Shown: positions 35,731 to 49,518 of the stretch, piece after piece
Layout of the letters: each line of letters begins with the position of its first letter
Numbering within the stretch: position 1 is the stretch's first letter
NCBI GenBank assembly: GCA_030278955.1
Contig: JAOANR010000014.1
Span: forward strand, 34,919,453 to 34,983,452
Direction: 5' to 3'
Source of the DNA: Hygrophila difformis
Lineage: Eukaryota > Streptophyta > Magnoliopsida > Lamiales > Acanthaceae
DNA length: 64,000 nucleotides
The notes under the pieces: generated by a model
The model's database searches: none
Told to the model about the DNA's origin: nothing
The model's input: the letters and a program-made list of their open reading frames with translations, nothing else
Program-made: the position numbers and the translations under genes

Positions 35731-38700
35731 AACATTTTTAGTCTCTTTATCTTAAACATAATTTTGGAGTAGATTATTAAAATGTTGTCCTGATTAATTA
35801 TTTTCTCTGCAGTCAATTATCTTGTGGTATTATCACTAACTTGTAGGTGCTTATAGTTGGCCTCCTCGGTAATGTAACACTCTCTTTTACATTCTTGTTC
35901 TCATATATGTTTTAATCTCATTATCTGTGTCTCTCTCGAAGTCACTTTCATTAATGGTAGTTTTAGGACACCAAACCTGGAAAGCTCGTTTAGACACATC
36001 CCACATTTCCATGAGGTGATGCATGCTGTGTGGCATAATTACAGCGAGGCTGTAGCATTGGAGCAATAAAGCACATGTCAGTTTCTGCCTTTTAGGTGTT
36101 TTGAAATGGTTGTTCTTATGCACTTTGGCATTGTAGACTTTTCCACATTTCTCTTTAGTTTGCATGCAATTCACAATTTGTTTTTCTGATTTCTAACAAT
36201 TCTAATAATTTCCTGGTGCTGAACCTTCCTCACAGGAGGTAAAGAGGGTAATCACAAATGTTGCATCATCTCAAATTTCATTTTAGGAACTGAAGATTAT
36301 CTCCCTGCATTTCTGCATATCATGGCTTCGACAGGGAAATAGAAAGAGACATTGTTGAATCTCTCTCGTTCTCTCTGTTTGTTTGACCTACTCTTTGTAT
36401 TTTTCCTTTGTTGTGAAATTATTTTGCTTCAATATGTATATTTATTATCTTTGTTGGGCAGGAAACAGAGCCGTTTAGCATTTTCTCAACATCTAGACGC
36501 CCAGATTAGATCTTCTCTTACGTGAGTGAATTTAACCTCAAAATAGGTGACACATATATTGAATGTGTGGTATTTTGTTGTAGTATTTTCTAGAGGCAAA
36601 GACCTTTTTAGTCTGTTTGGTCTTAAACATAATTCTGGAATAGATTATTGAAATGTTGTCCTGAGTAATTATTTTCCCTGCAGTCAACTCTCTTGTGGTA
36701 TTATCACTATCTTGTGGGTGGTTATTGACTTATTGTTGGCCTCCTCGATAATTTACCACTCAGTTTTATATTCTTTTTCGCGTATATGTTTTAATCTCTT
36801 ATTATCTCTGTCTCTCTCGAAGTCACTTTGGTGTTAATGCTATTTGTAGGACACCAAACCTGGAAAGCTCGTTTAGACACATCCCACATTTCCATGAGGT
36901 CATGCATGTTATGTGGAATAATTACAACGAGTTTGTAGCATTGGAGCAATAAAGCACATGTCAGTTTCTTTGCCTTGTAGGTGCTTTGAAATGGTCGTTC
37001 TTATGCAATTTTGCTTTGTAGACTTTTTCCACATTTCTCTTTAGTTTGCATTGCAATTCATAATTTGTTCTAAATCATTTCCTGGTGCTGAACCTTCCTC
37101 ACATGAGGTGAACAGGGTAATCACAAATGTTGCATCAACTCAAATTTTGTTTCAGGAACTGAAGACTATCTCCCTTAATTTCTGCATATCATGGTTTCAC
37201 TGTTTCTTTGCCCTATTCTTTGCATTTTTCCTTTTTTGTGAAATTATTTTGCTTCCATATGCATATTTATTATCTTTGTTGGGCAGCTTTCTCCGGAGGG
37301 AAACATCACTCTTTTGCAAGTTTCTCAACATCTACATGCCAAAATGAGATCTTCTCTTACGTCAGTGCATTTAAGGTTAAAACACGTGACAAATATAATG
37401 AAATGTGTGGTATTTTATACCGACAAAGGCATTTTTAGCTTGTTTATCTTAAACATAATTCTGGAATTGATTATTAAAATGTTGTCCTGATTAATTATTT
37501 TCCCTGCAGTCAATTCTCTTGTGGTATTATCACTATCTTGTGGGTGGTTATTGTTGGCCTTGTTGGTAATTTAACACTCTGTTTTATATTCTCGTTCGCA
37601 TATATGTTTTAATCTCTTATTATCTGTGTCTCTCACACGAAGTCACTTTCATTAATGCTAGTTTTAGGACACCAAACCTGGAAAGCTCGTTTAGAAACAT
37701 CCCACATTTCCATGAGGTGATACCTGCTGTGTGGCATAATTACAGCGAGGCTGTAGCATTGGAGCAATAAAGCACATTTCAGTTTCTCTGCCTTTTAGGT
37801 GTTGTGAAATGGTTGTACTTATATAATTTGGCATTGTAGACTTTTTTCCACATTTCTCTTTAGTTTGCATTGCAATTCATAATTTATTCTAAATCGTTTC
37901 CTTGAACCTTCCTCACAGGAGGTGAAGAGGGTAATCACTAATGTTGCATCAACTCAAATTTCATTTCAGGAACGGAAGATTATATCCCTGCATTTTCGCA
38001 TATCATGGCTTCCACAGGAAAATCAAAAGAGAGATTGTTGAATCTCTCTATCTATTTGTTTGCCCTACTCTTTGCATTTTTCCTTTGTTGTGAAATTATT
38101 TTGCTTCAATATGTAAATTAATTATCTTTGTTGGGCAGTTTTCTCCACAGGGAAACAAACTGCGGTTTTCTCAACATCTAGATTCCAAAACCAGATCTTC
38201 TCTTACGTGAGTGCATTTAAGCTCAAAACAGTTGACATATAATGAAATATGTAGTATTTTGTACATGCAAAGACATTTTTTATTTTTTGTTTTTTTTTTG
38301 GTTTTTTTTAAAATCTTAAACATAATTCTGGAATTGATTATTGAAATGTTGTCCTGATTAATTACTTTCCATGCAGTCAACACTCTTGTGGTATCATCAC
38401 TATCTTGTGGGTGGTTATTGTTGGCCTCGTTGATAATTTAACACTCTGTTTTATATCCTTGTTCGCATATATGTTTTAATCTCTTATTATATGTGTCTCT
38501 CACGAAGCCACTTTCATTAATGCTAGTTTTAGGACACCAAACCTGGAAAGCTCGTTTATACACATCACACATTTCCATGATGGGATGCCTGCTGTAGCAT
38601 TGGAGCAGTAAAGCACATGTCAGTTTCTCGGCCTTTTAGGTGCTTTGAAATGGTTGTAATTATAGAATTTTGTATTGTAGATTTTTTTCCACATTTCTCT

Positions 38701-41700
38701 TTCGTTTGCATTGCATTCCGTAATTTGTTCTACATCGTTTCCTGAACCTTCCTCACAGGAGGTGAAGAGGGTAATCACTAGTGTTGCATCAACTCAAATT
38801 TCTTTTCAGGAACTAAAGATTATCTCCCTGCATTTTCGCATATCATGGCTTCCACTGGAAAATCGAAAGTGAGATTGTTGAATCTTTGTCTGTTTGTTTG
38901 CCCTACTCTTTGCATTTTTCCTTTGTTGTAAAAATATTTTGCTTCATATGTATATTAATTATCTTTGTTGGGCAGTTTTCTCCACAGGGAAACAGAACTG
39001 TTAGGCAGTTTTCTCAACATCTAGATTCCAAAATCAGATCTTATATTACGTGAGTGCATTTAAGCTCAAAACAGTTGACACATATAATGAAATGTGTAGT
39101 ATTTTATTCTGGTATTTTGTACACGCAAAGATATTTTTTTATTATTTTTTTGTTTCTTTTCTTAATCTTAAACATAATTTTGGAATTGATTATTGAAATG
39201 TTGTCTTACTTTCCATGCAGTCAACATATATGTTTTAATCTTTTATTATCCGTGTCTCTCACGAAGTCACTTTCATTAATGCTTGTTTTAGGACACCAAA
39301 CCTGGAAAGCTCGTTTAGACACATCCCACATTTCCATGATGGGATGCCTGATGTAGCATTGGAGCAATAAAGCACATGTCAGTTTCTCTGCCTTTTAGGT
39401 GCTTTGAAATGGTTGTACATATAAAATTTGGCATTGTAGACTTTTTTCCACATTTCTCTTTCGTTTGCATTGCAATCCTTAATTTGTTCTAAATCGTTTC
39501 GTGGTGCTGAACCTTCCTCACAGGAGGTGAAGAGGGTAATCACTAATGTTGCATCAACTTATTTTTTGTTTTTTCAGGAACTAAAGATTATCTCCCTGCA
39601 TTTTCGCATATCATGGCTTCCACAGGAAAATCGAAAGAGTGATTGTTGAATCTCTCTATCTGTTTGTTTGCCCTACTCTTTGCTTTTTTCCTTTGTTTTG
39701 AAATTATTTTGCTTCAATATGTATATTAATTATCTTTGTTCGGCAGTTTTCTCCACAGGGAAACAGAACTGCGGTTTTCTCAACATCTAGATTCCAAAAT
39801 GAGAGTTTCCCTTACGTGAGTGCATTTAAGCTCAAAACAATTGACACATATAATGAAATATGTAGTATTTTGTTCTGGTATTTTGTACATCAAAAGACAT
39901 TTTTTTTTTTAAATCTTAAACATCATTCAGGAATTGATTATTGAAATGCTATCTTGATTAATTATTTTCCATGCAGTCAACACTCTTGTGGTATCATCAC
40001 TATCTTGTGGGTGGTTATTGTTGGCCTCGTTGGTAATTTAACACTCTGTTTTATATTCTTGTTCGCATATATGTTTTAATCTCTTATTATCTGTGTCTCT
40101 CACAAAGCCACTTTCATTAATGCTAGTTTTAGGACATCAAACCTGGAAAGCTCGTTTAGACACATCCCACATTTCCATGATGGGATGCCTGCTCTAGCAT
40201 TGGAGCAATAAGCACATGTCAGTTTCTCTGCCTTTTAGGTGCTTTGAAATGGTTGTACTTTAGAATTTGGCATTGTAGACTTTTTTCCACATTTTTCTTT
40301 AATTTGCATTGCATTCCGTATTTTGTTCTAAATCATTTCCTGTGCTAAACCTTCCTCACAGGAGGTGAAGAGGGTAATCACTAATGTTGCATCAACTCAA
40401 ATTTCATTTCAGGAACTGAAGATTATCTCCTGATTTTCGCATATCATGGCTTCCACTGCAAATCGAAAGAGAGATTGTTGAATCTCTCGTCTGTTTGTTT
40501 GCCCTACTCTTTGTATTTTTCCTTTGTTGTAAAATTATTTTGCTTCAATATGTATATTAATTATCTTTGTTGGGTAGTTTTCTCCACAGGGAAACAGAAC
40601 TGTTAGGCAGTTTTCTCAACATCTAGATTCCAAAATCAGATCTTCTATTACGTGAGTGCATTTAAGCTCAAAACAGTTGACACATATAATGAAATGTGTA
40701 GTATTTTATTATGGTATTTTGTACATGCAAAGACATTTTCTTTTTTTTTTTTTTTGTTTCTTTTTTTAATCTTAAACATAATTCTGGAATTGATTATTGA
40801 AATGTTGTCCCGATTAATTACTTTCCATGCAGTCAACACTCTTGTGGTATCATCACTATCTTGTGGGTGGTTATTGTTGGCGTCGTTGGTAATTTAACAC
40901 CCTGTTTTATATTCTTGTTCGCATATATGTTTTAATCTCTTATTATCTGTGTCTCTCACGAAGCCACTTTCATTAATGCTAGTTTTAGGACACCAAACCT
41001 GGAAAGCTCGTTTAGACACATACCACATTTCCATGATGGGATGCCTGCTGTAGCATTGGAGCAATAAAGCACATGTCAGTTTCCCGGCCTTTTAGGTGCT
41101 CTGAAATGGTTGTAATTATAGAATTTTGCATTGTAGATTTTTTTCCACATTTCTCTTTCGTTTGCATTGCATTCCGTAATTTGTTCTACATCGTTTCCTC
41201 GTGCTGAACCTTCCTCACAGGAGGTGAAGAGGGTAATCACTAATGTTGCATCAACTCAAATTTCATTTCAGGAACTGTAGATTATCTCCCTGCATTTTCG
41301 CATATCATGGTTTCCACAGAAAAATCGGAAGAGAGATTGTTGAATCTCTGTGTCTGTTTGGCTGCCCTACTCTTTGCATTTTTCCTTTGTTGTGAAATTA
41401 TTTTGCTTCAATATGTATATTAATTATCTTTGTTGGGCAGTTTTCTTCACAGGGAAACAGAAATGTTAGGCAGTTTTCTCAACATCAAGATTCCAAAATC
41501 AGATCTTCTATTACGTGAGTGCATTTAAGCTCAAAATAGTTGACACTTATAATGAAATGTGTAGTATTTTGTTCTGGTATTTTGTACAAGCATAGGTATT
41601 TTTTGTTTGTTTATCTCAAAACATAATTCTGGAATTGATTGTTGAAATGTTGTCCTGATTAATTATTTTTCGTGCAGTCAACTCTCTTGTGGTATCATCA

Positions 41701-44700
41701 CTATCTTGTGGGTGGTTATTGTTGGCCTCATTGGTAATTTATCGCTCTTTTTTATATTCTTGTTCGCATATATGTTTTAATCTTTTATTATCCGGGTCTC
41801 TCACGAAGTCACTTTCACTAATGCTTGTTTTAGGAAACCAAACCTGGAAAGCTCGTTAAGACACCACATTTCCATCATGGGATGCCTGATGTAGCATTGA
41901 AGCAATAAAGCACATGTCAGTTTCTCTGCCTTTTAGGTGCTTTGAAATGGTTGTACATATAAAATTTGGCATTGTAGACTTTTTTCCACATTTCTCTTTC
42001 GTTTGCATTGCAATCCGTAATTTGTTCTAAATCGTTTCCTGGTGCTGAACCTTCCTCACAGGAGGTGAAGAGGGTAATCACTAATGTTGCATCAACTTAA
42101 ATTTTTTTTTTTCAGGAACTAAAGATTATCTCCCTGCATTTTCGCATATCATGGCTTCCACAGGAAAATCGAAAGAGATATTGTTGAATCTCTGTATCTG
42201 TTTGTTTTCTCTACTCTTTGCTTTCTTCCTTTGTTTTGAAATTATTTTGCTTCAATATGTATATTAATTATCTTTGTTGGGCAGTTTTCTCCACAGGGAA
42301 ACAAAACTGCCGTTTTCTCAACATCTAGATTCCAAAATGAGATTTTCTCTTACGTGAGTGAATTTAAGCTCAAAACAATTGACACATATAATGAAATGTG
42401 TAGTATTTTGTTCTGGTATTTCGTACATGCAAAGGCTTTTTTTGTTTGTTTATCTTAAACATAATTCTTGAATTGATTGTTGAAATGTTGTCCTGATTAA
42501 TTATTTTTTGTGCAGTTAACTCTCTTGTGGTATCATCACTATCTTGTGGGTGGTTATTGTTGGCCTCGTTGGTAATTTAACACTCTGTTTTATATTCTTG
42601 TTCGCATATATATTTTAATCTCTTATTATCTGTCTCTCACGAAGTCACTTTCATTAATGCTAGTTTTAGGACACCATACCTGGAAAGCTCGTTTAGACAC
42701 ATCCCACGTTTCCATGATGGGATGCCTGTTGTAGCATTGGTGCAATAAAGCACGTCAGTTTCTCTGCCTTTTAGGTGCTTTGAAATGGTTGTACTTAAGA
42801 ATTTGGCATTGTAGACTTTTTTCCACATTTCTCTGCAGTTTGCATTGCAATTCATAATTTGTTCTAAATCGTTTCCTGGTGTCACTAATGTTGCGTCAAA
42901 TCAAATTTCGTTTCAGGAACTGAAGATTATCTCCCTGCATTTCCGCGTAAATGTATATCATGGATTCCAGAGGAAAATCGAAAGAGAGATTGTTGAATCT
43001 CTCTATCTTTTTCTTTGCCCTACTCTTGCATTTTTCCTCTGATGTGAAATTATTTTGCTTCAATATGTATATTAATTAACTTTGTTGGGCAGTGTTCTCC
43101 ACAAAGGAAACAAAACTGTTAGGCAGTTTTCTCAACATCTAGATTCCAAAATCAGATCTTTTCTTACGTGAGTGCATTTAAGCTCAAAACAGTTTACACA
43201 TATTTTGAATTGTGTAGTATTTTTCTGGTATTTTGTACATGCAAAGGTATTTTTAGCTTATCTATCTTAAACATAATTCTGTAATTGATTATTGAAATGA
43301 TTTCCTGATTAATTATTTTTCGTGCAGTCAACTCTCTTGTGGTATCATCACTATCTTGTGGGTGGTTATTGTTGGCCTTGTTGGTAATTTAACACACTGT
43401 TTTATATTCTTGTCGCATATATGTTTTAATCTCTTATTATCTGTGTCTCTCACGAAGTCACTTTCATTAATGCTAGTTTTAGAAGACCAAACCTGGAAAG
43501 CTCGTTTAGACACATCCCTCATTTCCATGAGGTGATGCCTGCTGTGTGGCATAATTACAGTGAGGCTGTGGCATTGCAGCAGCAATAAAGCACATGTTAG
43601 TTTCTCTACCTTTTAGGTGCTTTGAAATGGTTGTACTTATATAGTTTGGCATTATAGACTTTTTTCCACATTTCTCTTAGTTATCATTGCAATCCGTAAT
43701 TTGTTCTAAATCGTTTCCTGGTGCTGAACCTTCATGTTGCATCAACTCAAATTTCGTTTCAGGAACGGAAGATTATCTCCCTGCATTTCCGCATATCATG
43801 GGAAAATCGAAAGAGAGATTGTTGAATCTCTCTATCTGTCTCTTTGCCCTACTCTTTGCATTTTTCCTTTGTTGTGAAATTATTTTGCTTCTATATGTAT
43901 ATTAATTATCTTTGTTGGGCAGTTTTTTCTACAGGGGAAACAAAACTGTTAGGCAATTTTCTCAACATTTAGATTCCAAAATGAGATCTTCTCTTACGTG
44001 AGTGCATTTAAGTTCAATACATATATTAATTATCACCCTTCATTTCCGCATATCATGGCTTCTACAGGAAAATTCTCTCTCTGTTTCTTTGCCCTACTCT
44101 TTGCATTTTTTCTTTGTTGGGAAATATTTTTGCTTCAATACATATATTTATTATTTTGTTGGGCGGTTTTCTCCACAGAGAAACAGAACTGTCAGGCAGT
44201 TTTATAAACATTTAGCGGCCAAAATGAGATCTTCTATTACCTGAGTGCATTTAAGCACAAAACAGGTGACAATGACACATATATTGAAATGTGTGGTATT
44301 TTGTACAGGCAAAGACATTTTGAGTCTGTTTATCTTAACCGTAATTTTGGAATAGATTATTGAAATGTTCTGATTAATTATTTTTCCTGCAGTCAATTCT
44401 CTTGTGGTATTATTACTATCCTGTGGGTGGTTGTTGTTGGCCTCCTCGGTAATTTAACACTCTGTTTTATATTCTTGTTCGCATATATATTTTAATATCT
44501 TATTATCTGTGTCTCTCACGAAGCCACTTTCATTAATGCTAGTTTTAGGACACCAAACCTGGAAAGCTCGTTTAGATACATCCCACATTTCCATGAGGCG
44601 ATGCATGTTGTGTGGCATAATTACAGCTAGGCTGTTGCATTCGAACGATAAAGCACATGTCATTTTCTCTGCCTTTTAGCTGCTTTGAAATGGTTGTTCT

Positions 44701-44927
44701 TATGCAATTTGGAATTGTATGACTTTTTCCACATTTCTCTTTAGTTTGCATTGCAATCCATAATTTGTGCTAAATCATTTCCTGGTGCTGAACCTTCCTC
44801 ACAGGAGGTGAAGTGGGTAATCACGAATGTTGCATCAACTCAAATTTCGTTTCAGGAACTGAAGATTATCTCCCTTCATTTCTGTATATCATGGCTTCCA
44901 CTGCTTCCACAGGAAAATAGAAAGAGA

Positions 44928-44962
<35 letters not shown>

Positions 44963-45640
44963 CTACTCGTTGCATTTTTCCTTTATTGTGAAATTATTTT
45001 TCTTCGATATGTATATTTATTATCTTTGTTGGGCATTTTTCTCCACAGGGAAATAGAACTGTCAGGCAGTTTATCAACATCTAGATGCCAAAATGAGATC
45101 TTCTCTTACATGAGTTCATTTAAGCTCAAAGCATACTAAGCAGTTGACTTACTTCAAAGAAAATTATCAGAGCCGTTTTTATTCTAGACAGGTGATAATT
45201 ATAATGTGGCAGACTTGTTGGGGGTATTTGTGTGTTATTTTATACAGGCAAGACATTTTTAGTCTCTTTATCTTAAGCATAATTCTGGAATATATTATTG
45301 AAATGTTGTCGTGATTAATTATTTTCCTTGCAATCAATTCTCTTGTGGTATTATCTATCTTGTGGGTGGTTATTGCAGACCTCCTCGTAATTTAACACTC
45401 TGTTTTATATTCTCTTTTGCAGACATGTTTTCATATCTTATTATCTATCTCTCTCGAAGTTACTTTCATTCGCATGAGGTGATGCAATACATAATTTGTC
45501 CAAAAGCATTCTAAGAACTGACGATTATCTCCCTGCATTTGTTGAATCTCTCTCTCACTCTGTATCTTTTTTGCCCTACTCTTTGCATTTTTTCTTTGTT
45601 GTGAAATTATTTTGCTTCAATATGTATATTTATAATCTTT
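35731..45640 (+). repeat. ~0.83-kb tandem array, about 11 units, with splice-bounded islands
   Basis: The marker CACCAAACCTGGAAAGCTCG or close variants occurs near 35968, 36850, 37669, 38533, 39292, 40133, 40990, 41834, 42671, 43485 and 44550; a truncated last unit reaches about 45640. Spacing is 760-880 bases, except for one longer unit containing a partial duplication (43990-44220). Each unit has short islands after TTTTAG, CTCACAG, TTTCAG, CTCCACAG and CTGCAG; most but not all end before GT (for example CTTAC|GTGAGT). A 36-39-codon open frame encoding a hydrophobic peptide is intact in units at 38005, 41307, 42151 and 43798. No known protein recognised. Confidence 0.88.
44928..44960. repeat. 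(CT)n microsatellite
   Basis: An uninterrupted CT dinucleotide run within one array unit. Confidence 0.85.
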
Positions 45641-45649
45641 GTTTTTAGG

Positions 45650-47970
45650 CATTATGGTTCTCTTTTTGTTATATGACCATTCTTCTTTTGTCCAACTAAG
45701 TGATTGTTGAGTTTGTTACGTGTCTGCCTTTTTCCTTGCAAGTTTAATTGAGCTTTTTTTTTTTTTTTTTTGGCTTAGCAGTGAAAGTCTATGCTCTTAT
45801 GTCTTGACTACTTAGTTCTTGTTAGGTTTTTGCTTTGCAATGAAATTACTGTGTTTGTTTGCACATTTGTGTTTCTTTTTCCTTTTTGTGTATTTTTGTT
45901 TTATTTTGTATATGTTACTTGTGTGTGAATTTTAAGTGATTGTTCTGTCCTCTTCTTGAATATGTATTATATTTCATCTTGTGTGACTCGTGATTGTTGA
46001 GTTTGTTGCGTGTTTTCCTTTTTCCTTGCAAGTTCAATTGAGCATTTATTTTTTTGCTTAGCAGTGAAAGTAGTTCTGTGATCATATGTTTTGATTGCCT
46101 AGTTCTTTTTAGGTTTCTGCTTTGCAATAAAATTACTGTGTTTGTTCGCACATTTGTGTTCCTTTTTCCTTTTCGAGTATTTTGTTTTTTTAGTATATGT
46201 TACTTGTGTGTGAATTTTATATGATTGTTTTGTCCTGTTCCTGAATGTGTATTATATTATATCTTGTGGTGATTGTTGAGTTTTTGCGTGTTTGCCTTTT
46301 TCCTTGCAAGTTTAATTGCTCATTTATTTTTTAGTTCTAAGCTCATATGTTTTGATCGCCTAGTTCTTTTAAGGTTTCTGCTTTGCAATGAAATTACTAT
46401 ATTTTTTCGCACATTTGTGTTTCTTTTTCCTTTTCGAACGTTTCTGTTTTATTTTGTATATGTTACTTGTGTATGAATTTTATATGATTGTTTTGTCCTA
46501 TTCTTGAATGTGAATTGTATTACATATTGTGGTGATTGTTGAGTTTGTTGTGTGTTTGCCTTTTTTTACTTGCAAGTTTAATTGAGCATTTTTTTTTTTG
46601 CTCAGCCGTGAAAGTAGTTCTACGCTCATATGTTTTGATTGCCTAATTCTTGTTATGTTTCTTCTTTGCAATAAAATTACTGTGTTTGTTTACACATTTG
46701 TATTTCTTTTTTCTTTTTGAGTATTTTTTTTTTGTGTTATATGTTAGTACTTGTGTGTGAATTTTATATGATTGTTCTGTCCTGTTTGTGAATGTGTTTT
46801 GTATTACATCTTGTGGTGATTGTTGAGTTTGTTGCGTGTTTGCCTTTTTCCTTGCAAGTTTAATTGAGCTTTTCTTTTCTTTTCTTTTTCTTTTTCATAG
46901 GAGTGAAAGTAGTTCTATGCTCATATATTTTGATTGCCTAATTCTTGTTAGGTTTGTGTTTTGCAATGAAATTATTGTGTTTGTTTACACATTTGTCTTT
47001 CTTTTTCCTTTTTGAGTATTTTTGTTTCATTTTGTTCTATGTTACTTATCTGTGAATTTTATATGATAGTTCTATCCTGTTCTTGAATGTGTATTGTGTT
47101 ACGTCTTGTGGTGTTTGTTGAGTTTGTTGCGTGTTTGCTTTTTCCCTTGTAAGTTTAATTGAGCATTTGTTTATCCACTTAGCTGTTAAAGTAATTCTAT
47201 GCTCATATCTTTTGATTGCCTCATTCTTGTTAGGTTTATCCTTTGTAATGAAATTACTGTGTTTGATTACACAATTTTGTTTCTTTTTCCTTTTTTAGTA
47301 TTTTTGTTTTATTTTGTTATATGTTACTTGTGTGTGAATTTTATATGATTGTTTTGTCTTGTTCTTGAATGTGTGTTGTATTACGTCTTGTGGTGATTGT
47401 TGAGTTTGTTGCGTGTTTGCCTTTTTCTTGCAAGTTTAATTGAGCACTTGTTTTTTGCTTACCAGTGAAAGTAGTTCGATGCTCATATTTTGATTGCCTA
47501 ATTCTTGTTAGGTTTCTGTTTTGCAATGAAATTATTGTGTATGTTTACACATTTGTGTTTCTTTTTCTTTTTTTGAGTATTTTTGTTTTATTTTCTTATA
47601 TGTTACTTGTGTGTGAATTTTATTTGATTGTTTTGTCTTGTTCTTGAATGTGTGTTGTATTACGTCTTGTGGTGATTGTTGAGTTTGTTGTGTGTTTGCC
47701 TTTTTTCTTGCAAGTTCAATTGAGCATTTGTTTTTTCGCTTACCAGTGAAAGTAGTTTTATGCTCATATGTTTTGATTGCCTAATTCTTGTTAGGTTACT
47801 GCTTTGCAATGAAATTATTGTGTCTGTTTACACATTTGTGTTTTTTTTTTCCTTTTTGAGTATTTTTGTTTTATTTTGTTATGGATTACATGTGTGTGAA
47901 TTTTATATGATTGTTCTGTCCTAATCTAATCTTGAATGTGTATTGTATTACATCTTGTGGTGAAATATGT
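45650..47970 (+). repeat. ~0.28-kb tandem array, eight units and a partial
   Basis: GTGATTGTTGAGTTTGTTGC recurs near 45701, 45991, 46270, 46542, 46817, 47111, 47393 and 47672 (274-294 bases apart). Each unit includes a TTGCAAGTTTAATTGAGCATT phrase that also occurs in the 1.3-kb repeat, so the two arrays share an origin. T-rich on the + strand, non-coding. Confidence 0.88.
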
Positions 47971-48059
47971 AATTATGTTTTGTTTTATCTTTATTCAGTC
48001 ATTATATTCTCAATTAAGTGTTTATAGTGTCACTTTATTTTCATTCTGCTCTGTGATGA

Positions 48060-48432
48060 ATATGGTGGGAGCCCCCCTAGGACTCTCCGTCTCCATGGCC
48101 TTTTGAAAGGTATTCAAAAACAAATTCATACTAATGACTTTAGTAAAAAAGACATTAATGACTGCAATATTTTAGTTAGTAGCAAATAGGAGTTCAAAGA
48201 AACCCGAGTATGCCTATATCAAGGCAAATTATCCAGTGTAAGAAATCAAGCTTTACGGTGGAGTTCCCAAGGAAATTAATGCTAATAAGCTTTATAAAGA
48301 GAATTTGCAAGGTAAAACATTTTGCACAGAATCATGTGGGCTTACTGATCCCATCCTGTGTGCGACCTCCGCTGCTGAGTCACCCTGTGCGAAATCAAGT
48401 AACGCAGCCGCTGCTCAAAACAAGGAAGATGG
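48060..48432 (+). other. Unrecognised exon-like open segment
   Basis: From about 48241 a frame is open for roughly 60 codons (IKLYGGVPKEINANKLYKE... ending QNKEDGSDH), preceded in the same frame by PEYAYIKANYPV and a stop. Base composition is more balanced than in the flanking arrays, as in captured coding DNA. I do not recognise the family. Confidence 0.3.
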
Positions 48433-48920
48433 TTCTGACCATTGACAACTAAAGTACTAAGAAGAAGAAAGTTCTTTACAGGTACCAAAGCTTCCAAATA
48501 ATAGCGAAGTGGAAAGCAACAATATACAAGACTTCCTCTGTCCATTAACATATTTTTATCTTCCTTGGTATCCGCTCTGTTTAATTCACCTGTTGTTTTG
48601 TTTCTTGAATTGAAATCCATGGTAAGTGTGTAGAGATGTTCTTAGTTGATTTCCTTGGATGGTTGATTTTTTCTATTCTGATGATGGTATTCATCTTTTT
48701 GGTTCTATATTTCTCTTTATAATGGTTGTTGATACGAGAATGAGAGTTTAGATTTCTGAGGCTCTCTGTTCCAGTGCGCGATTTGGTCAATTGACATATC
48801 TGAGGTGCTCTGGAATTGATTCACTCATTTTTATAAGTTTTACCATCTTATTTTGCTGTGACAGTTACATATGGATTCATTTCTAGTCATTAATTTTCCT
48901 AAATTCTTTTCTTGTTGCAG

Positions 48921-49372
48921 GATCTATGAAGGGATCATTACGAAGGGTGATTTTATTGTTAATATAAATACAAGGAAAAAAATGAAGCTAAGATTATCAG
49001 CAAGATAATGAACTTTATGAAATCATGTTGTTTTTTATTGCATAATCCTGATCCTGATCCTTTTCTGACATGTTGCAGGTTCCTTTTCTGATATCCCAAT
49101 GCATATTTGTTTTTATATTTGTTTGGTTATGAATGAGGACATGTAAATTGTTTTAAAGCCTTTACAGCTAGTAATGTACTTAAATTTTATGTGTGTCACC
49201 TATCAAGTGATTCATCTTTTCAACAAAGATGTTGGACAATTGTTGTTTAATTTTTCACTTTTCTTTCTTTTCTAGTAATGTTTTATTGACTTTTTCCCTC
49301 GTAAAAAACAGGATATTCAACAAGCACATGCAGGGCAAATAGTAGCTGTATTTGGTGTAGATTTTGCCTCAG
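48921..49372 (+). pseudogene. Mitochondrial-type elongation factor G, two-exon fragment
   Basis: EF-G is the GTPase that moves tRNAs through the ribosome; this form acts in mitochondria. Exon pieces at 48921-48987 (IYEGIITKGDFIVNINTRK) and 49312-49372 (DIQQAHAGQIVAVFGVDFAS) match domain II. Both follow a CAG acceptor, and the second ends at AG|GTATT. The first is truncated and lacks a proper GT donor (AAG then CTAAG), and the coding sequence that should join the two is missing, so it is non-functional. The identification rests on short but distinctive motifs. Confidence 0.75.
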
Positions 49373-49518
49373 GTATTAATGCCAATACGAAAAACTCTTT
49401 TCTACAATGGTGTTGCTTGTTGGGTGGAGGTGGAGGGAGTTGTTGCTAGGCATAGTTATTACTAAGGTCAATTGATTTGCTTGCCTGAAATACCTCCTTT
49501 AACTGTCAATTGATTTTT

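Noticed and set aside
35887..36174. Antisense frames in the 0.83-kb array (also 43328 and 44454)
   Set aside because: Splice-like signals and intron-like T-richness point to the + strand as sense; these frames are complements of the islands.
35731..47970. CRISPR-like array
   Set aside because: Units are hundreds of bases long with no short repeat/spacer pattern, and the genome is eukaryotic.
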